Assembly (NCBI GenBank): GCA_009760855.2
Contig: WPIO01000062.1
Coordinates: 576,501 to 640,500 of the forward strand
Source of the DNA: Cristatella mucedo
Lineage: Eukaryota; Bryozoa; Phylactolaemata; Cristatellidae
DNA: 64,000 nucleotides
Direction of reading: 5' to 3'
The notes beneath the pieces are model-generated. The model was not told the DNA's origin. It worked only from the letters and a program-made list of their open reading frames with translations, and made no database searches. Every line of letters starts with the position of its first letter. Position 1 is the first letter of the stretch. Positions 48,301-62,900 of this stretch are shown piece by piece. The translations under genes and the position numbers were made by a program.

Positions 48301-51300
48301 AAAGCAAGGCAGGTTTGTCTTCATGCAGCAGAAATCTGTTGGATTGCATTTAGCTGGCTATAACCGGGTGTGCATTGTTGCAGTGCTAATGATTTTCAAG
48401 CAGTTTGTATTTAGCAGTGTAGAGAGGCAGCTGCAACTCGGTTAGATGGAACTAATGAAGCAGTGTGGCTGCCCTAAAGCTTCGTTGACACTGCAGACTT
48501 TCCTCCTGTCTGATGCAGACTTGCCTCCTGTTAGGACGTTTATTCGACAGATTTAGTCCAACCCACAACAGATTTGATCGCTGACTTAGTCCTTACCACA
48601 GCCATTGCTCTAATCCGGGAGGCTGGTTTGAAAGAGGGCTTCCCCAGAGACGCCAAGACAACACAGGCAGAAGTTGAGTTCGCCACTTCAGTCATCATTG
48701 TGGTATGAGTAGTATGAAAGAGTATAAATAAAAGGAATATGAGCATTTTAAAAAGCTTTTTCAGGAACGAGAGGGGTACCAAGTAATGTGTGCAGGTGTA
48801 TAGTGCAAAGTAATATTCACGGTTACTGGTTTGTTGATTGGTTTGATCAACAGACGCACGGCGTATACTATGTAGAAAAGGCTGAAGCATTGGTTTTAAC
48901 GCATAAGCATCCCATATTCAACGACTTGCTCTGAACGCCTCAATATAACTCGAGCCTACGATAATCAAGCCATTTTTAGTTTGGCCGTGGGGTGTATGGA
49001 ATGAGCCCCGGGGTTTGATTGTCGGCTGGACCAAAAAGTTTGAGACAGATTCTCCTGCTGATGACTCTGCAGACTTGGTTCCTTCCCCAAAATGTTGTGA
49101 CGTATGATGACGTGGTAGCCCAAATCTGTGGGAATTCTGTCCAAAATCTGTGGGAAAGTCCTCCGTGTAAACACAGCTTAAACTAACAAGAGATCAAGAT
49201 GACAGGGCCATAAAAACGCAAGCCTTGAAAACCGCTTTGCTCCTGCAAAAAGTGCTTCTAGAACATTTGACTTACGACAGGGCTTAAGTGAGCGTTCTGC
49301 CGATGTTAAGCGAGTTTACTCTCCAGTATTGACCATCGTACACATATGCTTTCTAAAAAGCAAATGTTTAGCTGCCCGCAACACTGCAACCATGCCCCGT
49401 CGATCTTTGCTGACTGTTAAAGAGATCTGCAGACTGATCAATCGAAGTTAACCGTTTTGAGTAATAGTAAGAAAGCTATCGTGAAGTGGCATATTTAACC
49501 GTGTCGACTGCCTTCAGAAGACGGTAAAGTTCGGCTGTGATAAGTGCTGATATGGCAGCTGTTTTACAACTGCTTTACCACAACTCTTTCACATTGAAGC
49601 CATTAATAATCATAAATACTTTAACATAGTAAAAATATCGGTATTCCTAGTCTGAAATTGTGTGGTAACGAGAGACCTGTCTTAAGTGCAACAAACTGTC
49701 GGCTAGAAAATTGTTCGGACATTATCTGGATCGTTAGCGTTCTCCATTGACTGTATTGCCTCAGCAAAGCATGAGTGCTGATCTGAACCCCCTAGAAAAG
49801 CTTTGGGGTGCTTAGGAGCAAAATGTAAGGTTATCAACTGTTTTTATTCCCTCAGAAATCTTATTTGAGGCTCTGCCAATGCTGGTGAGAAATTCCTGCT
49901 GAAAAAGCAAGGATTTTGTTCATGCCAGCCTACATAGGTAAAGTGAATAGAAATCATGGTGGTGCCACTTCTTACAAGCTTAAGTAATTTATTAACTAAA
50001 TACTGAAGCGTACCGTGTCTTATCTACTACCATGGTTTTGTGCGTATGCAAAGTGATGCTTCATGCACTACATGAGCACTACATGATGATTTACAAGAGA
50101 GAACCTCAAGCTTTCCGTTTTGTTTTGCTGGTCACTTAAACTTAAAATGGCACCTGTATGTGCATACAGTAGGGCCATCCTGCAGTTCAGCCATCTGACA
50201 TTGCTTGCTTGTTGTATGAGAGTTACTCTCGATAACTATTTCATTTGGTGGGTTGCTGACGAATGTGAAACAATTTTTCTCTTAATTGTTTTGATTCGTT
50301 CATCCATGAGGACTTTACTGGCAGCAGTAGTGTGGTTTGCACCAGCAGATTTCATTACTCTGTCACTGCATAGTGGATTTCAGGATATTAGATGGCTATC
50401 GTATGTGTTTCGTTTTCGTGAATATTTGCTTTCAATTCTTGTGGCTGCTCAAAGTTGTATGGTGTATTTCTGTTGTTAAGGCACCACTCGAGCCTGGAGA
50501 TAATGTTAATATGAAAGAAGTCGAAGCCATCGCAAAAAGGATGGAGGAAAAATATGTAAATATGTGTGCCAAAATTGCGCTCGTGTAGCTTAACAGATTA
50601 CAGTGCGTGTGCTTTGCAAATGTACATGTCGTGGTCAACTGATATTTATTTTGGAAACAGGGTGGTGGAATCAAAAGAAAGCGTCGGGTGGAAGACTTTT
50701 GTGACCTAGGGGAAGGTTATGACGACAATGATTCCTTTATAGACAATGCAGAAGCAGTAAGTCCTTTTGATTTACGTAATCGTGGACTTAATCTGCCAAC
50801 AATTCTGAGCATGCCGTTTTGTGCCTTTAAGTACAATTGGCAATGTCGCATTTGCAATGGCTCGCATTCATTCGAACACCAGCTTAGGCGTAGTTATTTA
50901 TAGCTATTGCTACTTCATTTTATTGAATAGTACGACGAACTCGTTCCATCTTATCTCACCACGAAACTGGGAGGTTTCTACATCAATAGTGGGTCGCTGG
51001 ATTTTAAAGAAGTGTCCTATTCGGCATCTGGTGATGGCAATGGAGAGGATTCGTCTTCTGAATTTCAGAATAGACGAAAACGAAAGCGACGCACCAAGGT
51101 AGTAGTGCTGTGTCGCTGTCAACCTGAGTTATTATTGTCCTCTATAATATCGTGCCATTGCATGCATGTTTTTGTTCGTACTTTGAAAAATTACCCTATT
51201 GTGGGCATGCTTCTCTTGCCAGTGAGTTATGCTTTACTTCATCTGTTCTTACCTTGCGGTTGTCCATCTGTTCTTGCCTTTCGGTCGGACGACTTGGTCT

Positions 51301-54300
51301 CAAGTGGTACGAATTATTTCATAACTGTTGGTATTTCTGTGGGTCGTAACGATGATTGCAACACTGCAATCTTTAGAAGATAAGGTGCGGTATGCTTATC
51401 ACAACCCGGCTATGGTCGTAATACTTGGTACGAGACTGTTTTATAGTCCTTCTGCGGTTCTTGTTTTCCATATTTCAGCAGTTGTGCTTATTATACAAAT
51501 ATTTTCTTGACTTTTTCTCTTGAAGGGTCATATTAAGAAAATACTTACATTGGTCTGCCAATCGAATATTTGATTAGGTACTTTTCAAAATGCAAACGTG
51601 TTAGGTATGGGATATGAAGTTCGGATGAGTTCCGAATGAAGGAAAAATTGATGGTGCAAACTGACAAACTCGGATGTAAACCAGCCGTCAGCATATATAC
51701 AAATATCGATCTCTGCATCATATGCAATTTGTATCCTAGCTTGTTGAGGTAGATTGAAGTGCATGCCTGAAGCTTGTTTATATGCATTCTTGTAACTTAT
51801 ACAGCTTAATATTTAGTGTAGCTTGATGCCTTTTGCATTTCATTACTCGGCTAATACTTCGTGCGGTTGGATAGATTTTTTATACATGTCCGTGATTGCA
51901 GAAAATAAAGCTCCCGGACTTACTAGGATTCTTCTAAAAACATTATTAAAGTTGTTGCTTGTCATGTAAGCTAGATTTCAGAGCTCGGGTGTTCTGCTTG
52001 GAGGTCTTTATGTTTGGCAGCAAGATATTGACCCAAAGCTCACAGCTATGCTAGCAAAGTACTTTGTGACTAATCCTTGTTTGGTACTGGTGCAGTGGCC
52101 CAGCCAGTCGCCTGAATTGAACCTCGTACAACGACTATAGAACAATATCGACAGGGGGCTGAGGTAGGATGTTCGGCCTACTCTGGTAGCCGACTTTTTT
52201 CAGTAATACTTACGCTCCGTGGAATGTGCTACAGCAGAAGAGACCATGCAGAATCTGGTAGCCTCTATGCCTGGCCAGACTTGGGAGGTCATATAGATTC
52301 GTGGGGGGGGGGTGTAGTCACACTAAACACATTCATACCAGTAGCACATATATTTGTTTTTTTGTTGTTGCTGTTTTCAGGTGCTTCGAATAGCTTTAGT
52401 ATGCCATGCATCTTATAAAACCCTCTTATTATCCGGAGGAATTTAGAGCCACAGCAGCTTCGGCCATACTGGGAGGATTTTTTTTACTTGAGTGTGTGAT
52501 AGCAACGAGCCTAACGGCTCATTAATAATGCAGTGTCAATTAATGGTTAAATAGCATCTCGCCTGCATTTTCAGCCTGGCAGTTTCGCTAGATAAATTGG
52601 CTATTGTGAGAGAACTTGTGAGTCGCCTGGCCGGTAGTTTAGATAGTAAGTAGTTGATGGCAGAGAGGATGAGTCTAATGTTGAACATTGACATTGTATT
52701 ATCATCTGAAACTCCACAAAATCGTGAAGACTACGAAGATTACAGTGGCGAGATCTCTTTAGTGCATTAAAGCCTAAGTGGTTTTGCAAGGTTGTCTGCA
52801 GTCTTCTTTGATGCGACAAAGAAAATTCAAGATGTATTGTTGAATTGAGACAGTAATTAAAAGAATGGCATATTAGTGGCCAATGTAGAATGGCTGAAAA
52901 TGAAGAGCCAGAGTTGCTGCAGGAGCATCGAAGACATCATTGATGCGCAACAGCTCGGAGCTAAGTTTCCGGCTAGCATCCATAGAGCAAAAGTGCAGGC
53001 ATGTTCCCTTTGTGTACATCAAACGATTACTTCTCAAAGCCGTTCTGTTAAATAGGCAATTCTTAATCAGTAAACCTTTGCTTATCATGTACTCAGTGCC
53101 TCGTAGGCTTTTAATGCTCAAGTAGTAGCCACCAGTGTAGCTCACGCAGAAGAGCAAAAATGTGTCATTGGTTCACTTGATTAACATCGGAAAAAGCAAG
53201 CCGCAAAGTGGTAGACGGTAAATAACTGCTGAAAAATTGGTTTTGGGCCGCGGACAACCGCCAAAAGTTGGTATAGTTGCCCTAGAATCTTTAAAGAATT
53301 ATCTCCACTGGCTTAGACCCACAGTGTAAATGCTTCTCACCCAAGTAGTAAGGACATCTAACATATTAAGCTATTAACCTAAGTTGGCCTCGAAGGGGTA
53401 GAAACGAATTAACAGACTGAAGCCAAACCTTGGGTGGCTTTGAATGCATCGAAGACTTGAGTTGGAATTTCAATCTCAAGAAATAGAACCATCAAAGGCC
53501 GTCTGCAGTCAGACAGGGTGCTGAACCATTTTCTTCTCGAGCAGGACTGATCCCGCTGGATATCCTATGGATTATACCGGTCTAGTGCTTCACTGACTGG
53601 GCTTGTATGACTATCGTTCTGCAGCACTCAATACCGGGTGATGTTGCCGTTCGACTAGAAGCCACAGCATTTTAATTAGTTAGTAAATGACTGCACTACT
53701 AAATTTCTTGAATCTTTTATACCTGTCGATCGGCCTGCCGACCGTATCAAGGACTAGTAGCATGCTGTCCTGCTGTGCCATTAAAGCTAAACTTAAGGGC
53801 AGATATGGCCTGATCATTGTTATGGGCTCCCTCTTTTTTGCATACATGGGTATTATCAGCATGCCAGATAGCAAGCTGGTTGGCATTTCCTGGATCCTTG
53901 CTGCCATGGGCTGCCTCTGTGGTCGCAGCTTCAATATGCACTCTGCTTTTAGATGGTGAGCTCGATGAGTGAAGATGAGGAGGAGCACGTCAAGAAAGTG
54001 AGGCTGCTGCCGAGTGATTGCTGGCTGGGCTTTGCTAGTCGTTGGTGAACTGTCCTTGAAAGCCGTGCTCACTTCTTTCGATGCAGAAAAAGACTCGCCG
54101 GGTGCGAATGATTGCAGAAGGCATCGAAGGAGATGAAAGGCCGAAGAAAAGCCGACTGTCTAATCACATGCCAGTAGTACTCGGCAGACCAAAGAAGCAG
54201 AAAAAGTATTGTTGCTTTCATATTGTTTTATGCTCGTATGCCTTAGTGCACTCTTGCCGTTTTCAGTTCCTCATGCATTACCTTCTCTTCTATTGTGCAT

Positions 54301-56785
54301 GTGTAGTAGTTCCCATTCGTGCTTGTTTAGTCTTTCTGCTACTGCTTCAATCTGCTCGAAACACGCTGATACTCTACCTGTGTCAGCAATATTCTGTGGC
54401 TCCAGCCTATATGAGATCCCTGTAAGCATTGCAGGTAAGTTGCCTACTGGGCATGGTGTGTAGTGCAGCAATCCCAGTGGAATAAGTATTGCTGCCATTG
54501 TGTCAATTTGTTCTGGCTGCAACAGGAATTCCTGCCTTTCACTAGTCTTCTGTCATTGAAATGAGGGTCTAGTAGCTGGAGGCTGACTGTTAAGCCCTCA
54601 TTGCGCCACTAGTGTGAGATCAAGGCAGATATTTTTGCCCTGCGTGCTGTCAAGAACTCTTGGGGCTCTCGCCTTTGCAGCCTTTGAAATCTAGTGGTTT
54701 CTGTCGAACTATAGCATTCAGCAGTTCAGAGGGCATGCATGTCGAGCATGTCATTGCTTTCTGTGTGCGTAGCTTCATTGTTTTAATCCTTCATAAGGAC
54801 AGAGAAGCTCCATTGATGAAGTTCATTCTAACTAGAGCTTGTGTTAAATCTAAATATTCCTAGGCTTTTTCTTAAGTTTGTCGGTCTGATGACTAGCTTC
54901 GTGGAGGAGCCTCATTACTAACTTCGGCTCACCTCGGGCTGTATGAGTCAACATGTAGCTGGCTGTGTGCCATCCAAAACAGCCTTTGGCCTGAAATGGT
55001 AGCTCGATTGATTTAGATTGTAGGTAATAACTTCAAGAACTCAATCACAAAAATTAGATGTATCAGACCAGGGTCTGAATTGGGTATATCTCGAGTACGG
55101 GTTGAGCAAGTGAATCCTTAGCTTGCAGCTCTGCTTATTTACATGTAACCTTTGGAGTTTGAGTTTCTTAATAGACAAGCTGGCATGTTATGGGTTCTAG
55201 GATATAGCAAAGTGCTTCACTTTATGCTTTGTGTGCTTGTTTGTACTTACTCAATGCATTCTCACTCAGAATTATTACTTGAATCAGGCATCCTGTGTAC
55301 ATGTTGGCTTAACTTAAATTATGTGCATCTGCCCAGGACCATTTTATTACAGGACCTATGTAATGTGAGTCCACAGCCTTATATCTATCCCTTATAAGGA
55401 GGTTTAAGGAAGCAGCCTGTATGAAATACGTGGAGCCAAACGCTGTTTTTATAACGACTAAAAAATTTCCTACCTCGTAAGAGCTATTTGTGTAGGCTTG
55501 TAGGAAGGAACCTGCCCGTAGTCTGTGACTTCTTGTGACTTTTTGGTGCTTCTTGCTTTAAGTCGGCTGTTGCTTGGCAGTTCTATAGCTTCATTTTTCT
55601 GTTGCCACTGGACAGCATCATCAGCTTGTCTTTATCTTTTCTTGAAAACCATCACCTATATGCTATCAGTGATTCTCTTTGTAGCAAGATTGCGTTCGAA
55701 GGTGATTCAGAAAAGGGAAAGAGAAGTGATGTCACCTTGGAGAACGTGGCTCAGAAATACGATTCGGTTATTGATGATGTCATCAACCAGTACATGCAAG
55801 GTGATTCCTCGTCCGAGGAGCCAGGTCTCAATGGGGCTGTTGGCACTTCAGCCACTTCAGAGCCAAGTGCTTCCAAGGCACAGACAGCCAGCATAGGCAC
55901 TGCTATAGCCATGCCAACAAATTCTTCGGCAGGACCATCACCTGCATTTTCTGATGGAAACATTCCAAAGGAGTTTCCTAAGCTCCCTAATAATCTTCCA
56001 CATACATACCTCAGCCAGATCGATGAGCTCAAGAAGATTGCAGAGTGTTCTTCAGATGGAAAGCAGAAGTTCTTCTCTGCAGATGTTAATCAGATGTTGC
56101 TTCGGTAGGTTAGTGCATTGCTGGTGGTTGCTTTCAAATGGTTACTTATTGCATGCTCTGTGTAACTTTGTTAAGTTTTCTGGGTCACTTGTTTTAAGCT
56201 GCACCACTTTCTTTTGTGCAGCCCATGGGTCGGTCATGAGGTTTCAATATATTGCTAGGGGTTATTATCACGAAAAGCTATTGAGATGTGCCTACTGTCA
56301 CCTTTCGTTGCTTGGTAGGTACGATTCATCTTGTGCTGCCTAGTGCTAAGTTAGGAAACGCTAGGGCCTAGCTAACTCATTAAAAAATTAGCCGATTTAA
56401 CAGCCTTGTGTATATAGCAGCAGAAGAGCCTTAACGGCTATCACCACCACTTGCAGTTGGCAATAAAGGATTGCCCACTGCAGGATTTGAACCCACAACC
56501 TCAGTCGGGAAGAGTGAGCAGACATTCCCCCGGACATTTCCCCCCTGGGGTAGGACATTCCCCCTGGGGTTTAGGGTTTATATAACTATATATACTAATA
56601 TGCGTTGTGTGCAGTACCGTGCTTGTTTGCACCTTTTTATTGCTTGTTTTTCGTGATTGATCAAACGGACTGTAGTGCAAGACCAACCAGTGAATATCTC
56701 AAACGGAATTAACATAACGTCCAATTATACTGAGTTTTCAATAGAGCATGAACCTCATTCTATCACGTATGTATATGTATGTATG

Positions 56786-56853
<68 letters not shown>

Positions 56854-56862
56854 TATATATAT

Positions 56863-56925
<63 letters not shown>

Positions 56926-59900
56926 TATATATATATATGTGTATTTCTTAGTTATACATTCATCAACATAGGGGGTGCGGGAAAATGCCCTGGGGTCTAC
57001 CAGAGGGGGGAATAACCCGTGGGGGGAAATGTCCAGGGTGGAAATGTCTTACACTCCCTCCTGGGCTACCAGTTGCATCTTTTAATAGCACGTTCTGTTA
57101 TACCTGTAAGGGAACCAGTGAACAGTTGCCTCTTTTAACCAGGAAGTTGAGCTTCATTCTGCTGCAGTCATGAAACGGCTTTTCTTTGCGGTATTTCTGT
57201 ATTTAGCATTTTTGTGCAATATATACTCTATGGTTACCAGTAGGTTACTTGGTAAGCTGTAAGTAGCTGCACCATTGCCTACATGGCCAATGTGATGTAA
57301 TGCAAATAGGCAGAAATGATGCTCCACTGTGATTTTTAGGTAATGCTAGTGCTACTTCTTTTCTATATAGACAAGTAAAAGCACTAATTTTCTTCTGCAC
57401 TTCATTTGAATAGATCTTGTATATGAATGAAACTCTTGGATGTTTTCAATAGCGTCCATAAAGCCTACGAGGTAATGAAATTGTTCTTGAAAAGGTTCAA
57501 TGGTCTGTGCTAGACGTCCAGTCAGTAGCTTTATCCCATCGATAGTTTTGTAATCCCGAGGCACCACGATCAGTTTTGTTGTTAGGTGAGCGCTCTGGCA
57601 TATGTACCAACTTGCATGTGCCATTTATGAAGCTATCTCCTGTACTAGGTGATTTATTTTCTACCCATTACTGCCTTGCTCATCAAGGGTGATTGCTCAA
57701 TTTAAACTTGGTTGCCTGGACAACCTAATCGCAGCTATTGCAGCTTGAACGCTTCGTTTGTAGATTAGCATTTTGGCACATAACTACATGCAAACCTTTT
57801 ATTGTTGATATTATGATATTCCAGATTAGCAATGGACAGTCGGCATCTGTCTAAGACTCAGCGTCTAGGCGTTTACACATATCTTGCCTGCTTTCTACCC
57901 GTTGGGCGAAATACTCTAATGAAGAGAATCAAGGTGCTCACCTTAAAGGAAGAAGGAGAATCGAAGCTGCGCACTCTGTTGGACAAGCTTAAGCAGGGTA
58001 GAATTAACTTATCATTTGCTTGTTGTTACTGTTTGTTTTTGGCGCTTGATAATTGTACACGCTTGCAGTTAATGACACCCATTCTACCAGTAGTAAGTTG
58101 TTGTCTTTTGTAGCCGTGGAGCAGGCTATGCCTACTCTTTTGGAAAAGTATTACATTGATTCAGCTGCAGCAGCCCAGGCACGGTTTGAGAGGTGAGCAT
58201 GTATGGCCAATAAGATTGTTCATTAACATATTGCCAGAAATGTGGATTGCACTTATTATTTGTTGATACTTTCGGTAAATTTGTCTTGGTAAGAGTAGCT
58301 CGTGGTTCATGTTGAAGTGTGCTTCCAAGATAATAGTGTCTGACTCGTAAGATACGCCGTGGTCTATTTTGCCGTTGCTTTTGATACGTTAATTGCTAGG
58401 TATTTCATGTTCTGCATTGCAAAAAACAACCGTTGATGTTATGCAGTGCTTGTTTCATTGCAGTTTCTATGCAGCTCTCCTCCTACTGTATAGGCTGGGG
58501 ATGCTGAAAGAGTGGGACAATCTTACATATGCGATCATGCTCGCTGCCTTTCCTTTCACATTTGAGCACACTACCGCACCACCCTGTAGGTTTTTTTTGG
58601 TGAATGTGCAGCCAAAACTGCTTTTGGCAGGAAATGTGTATGTTGTGACTCATGATTTATGTGTAAGCAGTTTATTCAATGTAGCAACTCCTTGGTAAGC
58701 TTCGTATGTAAAGACCGATGTAGGCGACAGTTTCTTTTACTTTCGCTTGCAATTGATGCACGAGTCTTCAGTCAGGCTAGTCTGTCGTGAACGTGGCAAC
58801 TGTGTCATTACACTAATGCTCACCAATCTGCACTGGCCCCCAGCAAGCAGCTTATTGAATTCAAGATCATGTCACTCACTTATAGTTACCTTCATTCTCT
58901 TGCCCCAGCCTAGCCATCTGAAATATTTCTCATTCAGGCTTCCGATCACAATACCTGTTCCTCTGACTGTTAACCGTTTGTTTTTGCCTCGAACAAACCT
59001 CAAATCCCCGAAGCCTGGTTTAGACGGCGAGTCTTGCTTCATACCAGCTTCCTACCCTCTTGAGTCTTACTTGGGTCTACCGGTTTGTAGGAGGCTTCAC
59101 GGCAGTTTTGCTCCAAGTCTTGCTTCCTACTCGCTCTGCTCACTGAGCGTTCATGGGATAGCTGCAGCATTTCTTTCCGGCCATGCTTCGCTAATGCAAT
59201 TACCGGTAGAATGAAACCTGCCAACTATAGCTTTTACTGCTCACTGCCTCGAAATATTACTTGTGAACTCCGAGCTCAGAATGTCCCATAAACAGGGGCT
59301 CTCTTGGATGAGCATTCATTCATCCACCGGTCAAGTCGCGCCTCCAGCCATTCCTTTCATAGCAATGCAGTAGGCGTGGCCTAAAGGGCATCTATGATAG
59401 GTCACTTGCTAAGCCTTGGCAGCAATCAGAGAACCGGGTTTGGCTACTGAGTCTTTGCAAAGCTTGTTTGGTCTAGCAATTAAGGTGTTAGCCCCGACCA
59501 AGGTCTAACTGAGGTCGTGGGCTCGAGCCCCGAGGCATATGTGAAGCGCCTGAATAGAGATTAAGTTCTCTTGGGGCGCTATATAAATGAATTATATTTA
59601 TTTGCTAATTCTCCCCTAAGTCTGGGCCGCCCCCACCGTATTGGTGACGTATACGCCAAAGATTCGAGTAGGTAGGAAGCAAAACTCACCATTTAAACTA
59701 AGCTTTAGAGATATAGTTTGTGTGGTCTCAAAGCCTGGTTACAGCAGGCAAACATTGTGTCCTCTCCTGACATTACATATAAAAAGTAGCTCACACACAG
59801 CCTTTGCCCATTCCGTGTGAATTGTTCTTTATGTGCTTGTGCTCGCTGCAATTGCGCATGTTATCGCTAACCAATTGAGATGCTTCCTTCCCGACATATG

Positions 59901-62900
59901 TGAAGTGCCCAGACAAAGATTTAGTTCTCCTATAATGCTATGCAAATGCTGAATTTGTATTATAATTATTGGTATCTTGCGATAGTGCTGGCTCAAAAAA
60001 CTTTGCTCACCCTCTGGATTAATATATTTCCTCAAATAGTTCGATGTTTAGACTAACGGCCTACAAAATTTGATTTGCTTGAATTAGCAGTATTTGTGAC
60101 AAATCGTGCGTGCTGCCACCTTGGTTTGCTTACCAGGTTCTAAAACATGCAAAGTGATCCTGTTTTGCAGTATCCGAGGCAATATCTGGAATAAAACATG
60201 TCACTTTTCGAAGGATATCTAATTTTGTTGCACCATCTGAGCACCGTAAAATAAGATTTACCCTATAGTACCAAATCTCTTTCTCCAAAAAATGTATTTC
60301 AACTGCATCGGGCATTTTCTCAACAATAGACAAGGGTTTTAAGCATGCCATTTCGAGCATGCCGAATGTCGGACTTACAGGGTTAGAAATGATGAAAAAA
60401 TCGATGACGAGTTTAAAAGGAAAAATCACCCAGTAGTGTTGTGTTTTCTGGTAAACAATTAATTAAAAAAATTCTTTTGTATCATTGTATAGGTCTTCGC
60501 TGTGTAATTTTTCCAAATACATATACTAAACTGAACTACATTCTCATAATCTCAATGAAAACTTGTTAGTCTATTCAGATGGCTGTTCCTAAGCCCACTA
60601 GAAACTGCCAAGCAAATTAAATTTGCTTGTTTTTCACACCTGTTAGGCTAACAAAAGTGGCAGTATGTACGTGCAATTTGCAACATTTATTGCTTCATTG
60701 ATACTATCTTGTGATCATTTTTGGTCTTGTTTTGTAAAGTACTGCAATTTTTGAGGTTTTGTGTTGATTCCCAGATTGCAAAAAGTGTTTGTGCCAGCAT
60801 AGTGTCTTGCTATTTTAGCTGTTCATATAAGATACCTCTACTTGATCTGAAATTTATTGATCAGGCTCATACTGCTCATGCAGCGCCCAGCTGTGATTGC
60901 TCTCCGACCTTGTGGAGACAAATTTAGCCGCGAGGGCAAGATAAAACAGTACACCTTGCTTGGGCAGATTTCATCCTTCATCTCTTTGCATCTCACCTCT
61001 TCCTTTTTTAAGCTGCCGTCTTCCTGTCCTCCACTTCTTCCTTCATTCCATCTGGGACTGTTCCAACTTAGTATTTAGGACTCTTCAGCCATCGAAAATC
61101 TGCCACCATACCTTATGGAGCTCCTATAACACTTTGCATATAAATTAGTAAGAGCGAAAAGCCGGATTGGCACAGTGCGGACTTTACCCTTGCCACTGTC
61201 CCTGCACTACCTTGCACTTTCAAAGGTCTTTGGGGTTGAACTGTATATGCCCAGGGCCAAAAGCAAGCATCTGAGAAGATTTTCTGTCAATACAGAGAGC
61301 CCTTTAGATGTGTTTGTTCACTGCCCACCTTGGTGCTGTGAAACTAATGTTACTAATTAGGTTGATTTCTCACTTGAAGTCGTGAAGCTGATGCAGCCGT
61401 GACCGATAACATGAAAGAAGATCCTCCAGCGTTAAGTGATGACGATGACCGGTTGACTGATTTGCCTCAGCTTAACGAAAATGGATCAGATAAGAAAGTT
61501 AAGAGTGTCACGGTTAGGAAGAAGTTTCCTTGGACTGACCAGCTGAGGTAAGGTGTAGTGTAAGCCTGTTTGCATGCCTTGATGTTTTTTCACAGGATTC
61601 CCCGAGCGTCTTTTAAAACATCGAATTGGTCTGTGTGTCCTACTTTGCATTTCATCTGTCTTATTGGTGTGGTGCAGTTATTTATACTAGCCTGCTTCTG
61701 GATCGCATGTGCCTTGATCGTCAGGGTTGTGTTAAAAATGGCTATCTCAATAGGGTGCTACTCTGTGCCGTGGTGCAGCTTAAAATGGACAGCTACCATA
61801 CCACAAGGACGAAAGGGAAGGTTTCCTTAAAAGCAGAAGATTTCCTTAAAGATTTCTTGAACCTGGAAGTAAAAGTTTTTTGGCCTAAAGGCTGGATGCA
61901 GACAAGGTAAACTTGCTATTGCTGCATTGGTCTAAGCATTGGAGCCTAAATGTGCCAAGTTGGCTCGAACAACAGTACCTGCTGAAATAGGTTGTGTCGC
62001 CTGCTGTCCACAGAAAGTATGTGTAAACTATGCATTCCACAGGGTTTTGTACAAGGAAAGTCGCATGGCACACAGCCGATGGACATCACAGCCACCGTGA
62101 GTAAGCGGTGTCTCCTGGTCATTGCGCATGCCAGACTAAAACTTCTTAAGCATATTCCTTAAAGGCATCACTCAACGTGGGACATGGGGCTGCATTCATC
62201 ATTGTGTTTACACGTGTTTATTTGGTAGAAACAAGCTGAAGAAGCCCAGTCTTATGGGTAACGCTAAGGCAGTGGACGTCATCGCCCCAATGCCGCAGCT
62301 TCAAAGAGCAGAGCCTGGGAAGGTGCCTACCGGTAGCAGCAGCATTGCCGCAGATGCATCTGCAGCAGCTCCAACTTCGCCCAGGACGATCCTTGATGAC
62401 ATTGACGATGATGCAGAGGACAGTGAGAGCCTCGATAGCGAGTGCGCTAGCAGCTCCGACGAACTCCTGCCCAAGGAAGACGACTGCCCGGACAGGAATA
62501 CGAGCGGGGCCAGCTGTCGCGAAGAGGCACGAGCTGTAGCCACTGGTAATGCGAACAATTCGAGCAGCAGTGTCAGCAATGCAAATGGCTTCAGGCTAGC
62601 TAAGCAGGCAGCTAGCCATGCTCCGGCGACCAGCAGCCTGGATCGGGCTCAGAAACTTCCTTCCGACATGCCGTCCAGGGTTGCAGCCACTAGTGCAGCC
62701 TCGATGCCCACCACGCCTGCGAGCATCTCTAGCGGAATCGTCGGAGCTGTGTGCGCCAGTGCTGTTGCTAGCGCCCAGTCCTCCGTTCGGCCACTGGCAG
62801 CAGGTGCCATTAACTCGGTTCCAGCTCGTGCTGCCATATTTCCTGCTTTAACGGCTGCAGTGAGCAAAGCAGTCACCTTAGAACGCCAGAATGTGGGAGC

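Noticed and set aside
48540-48890. 116-codon minus frame in ubinuclein intron 1
   Set aside because: No recognisable domain, no splice context and no conserved motif.
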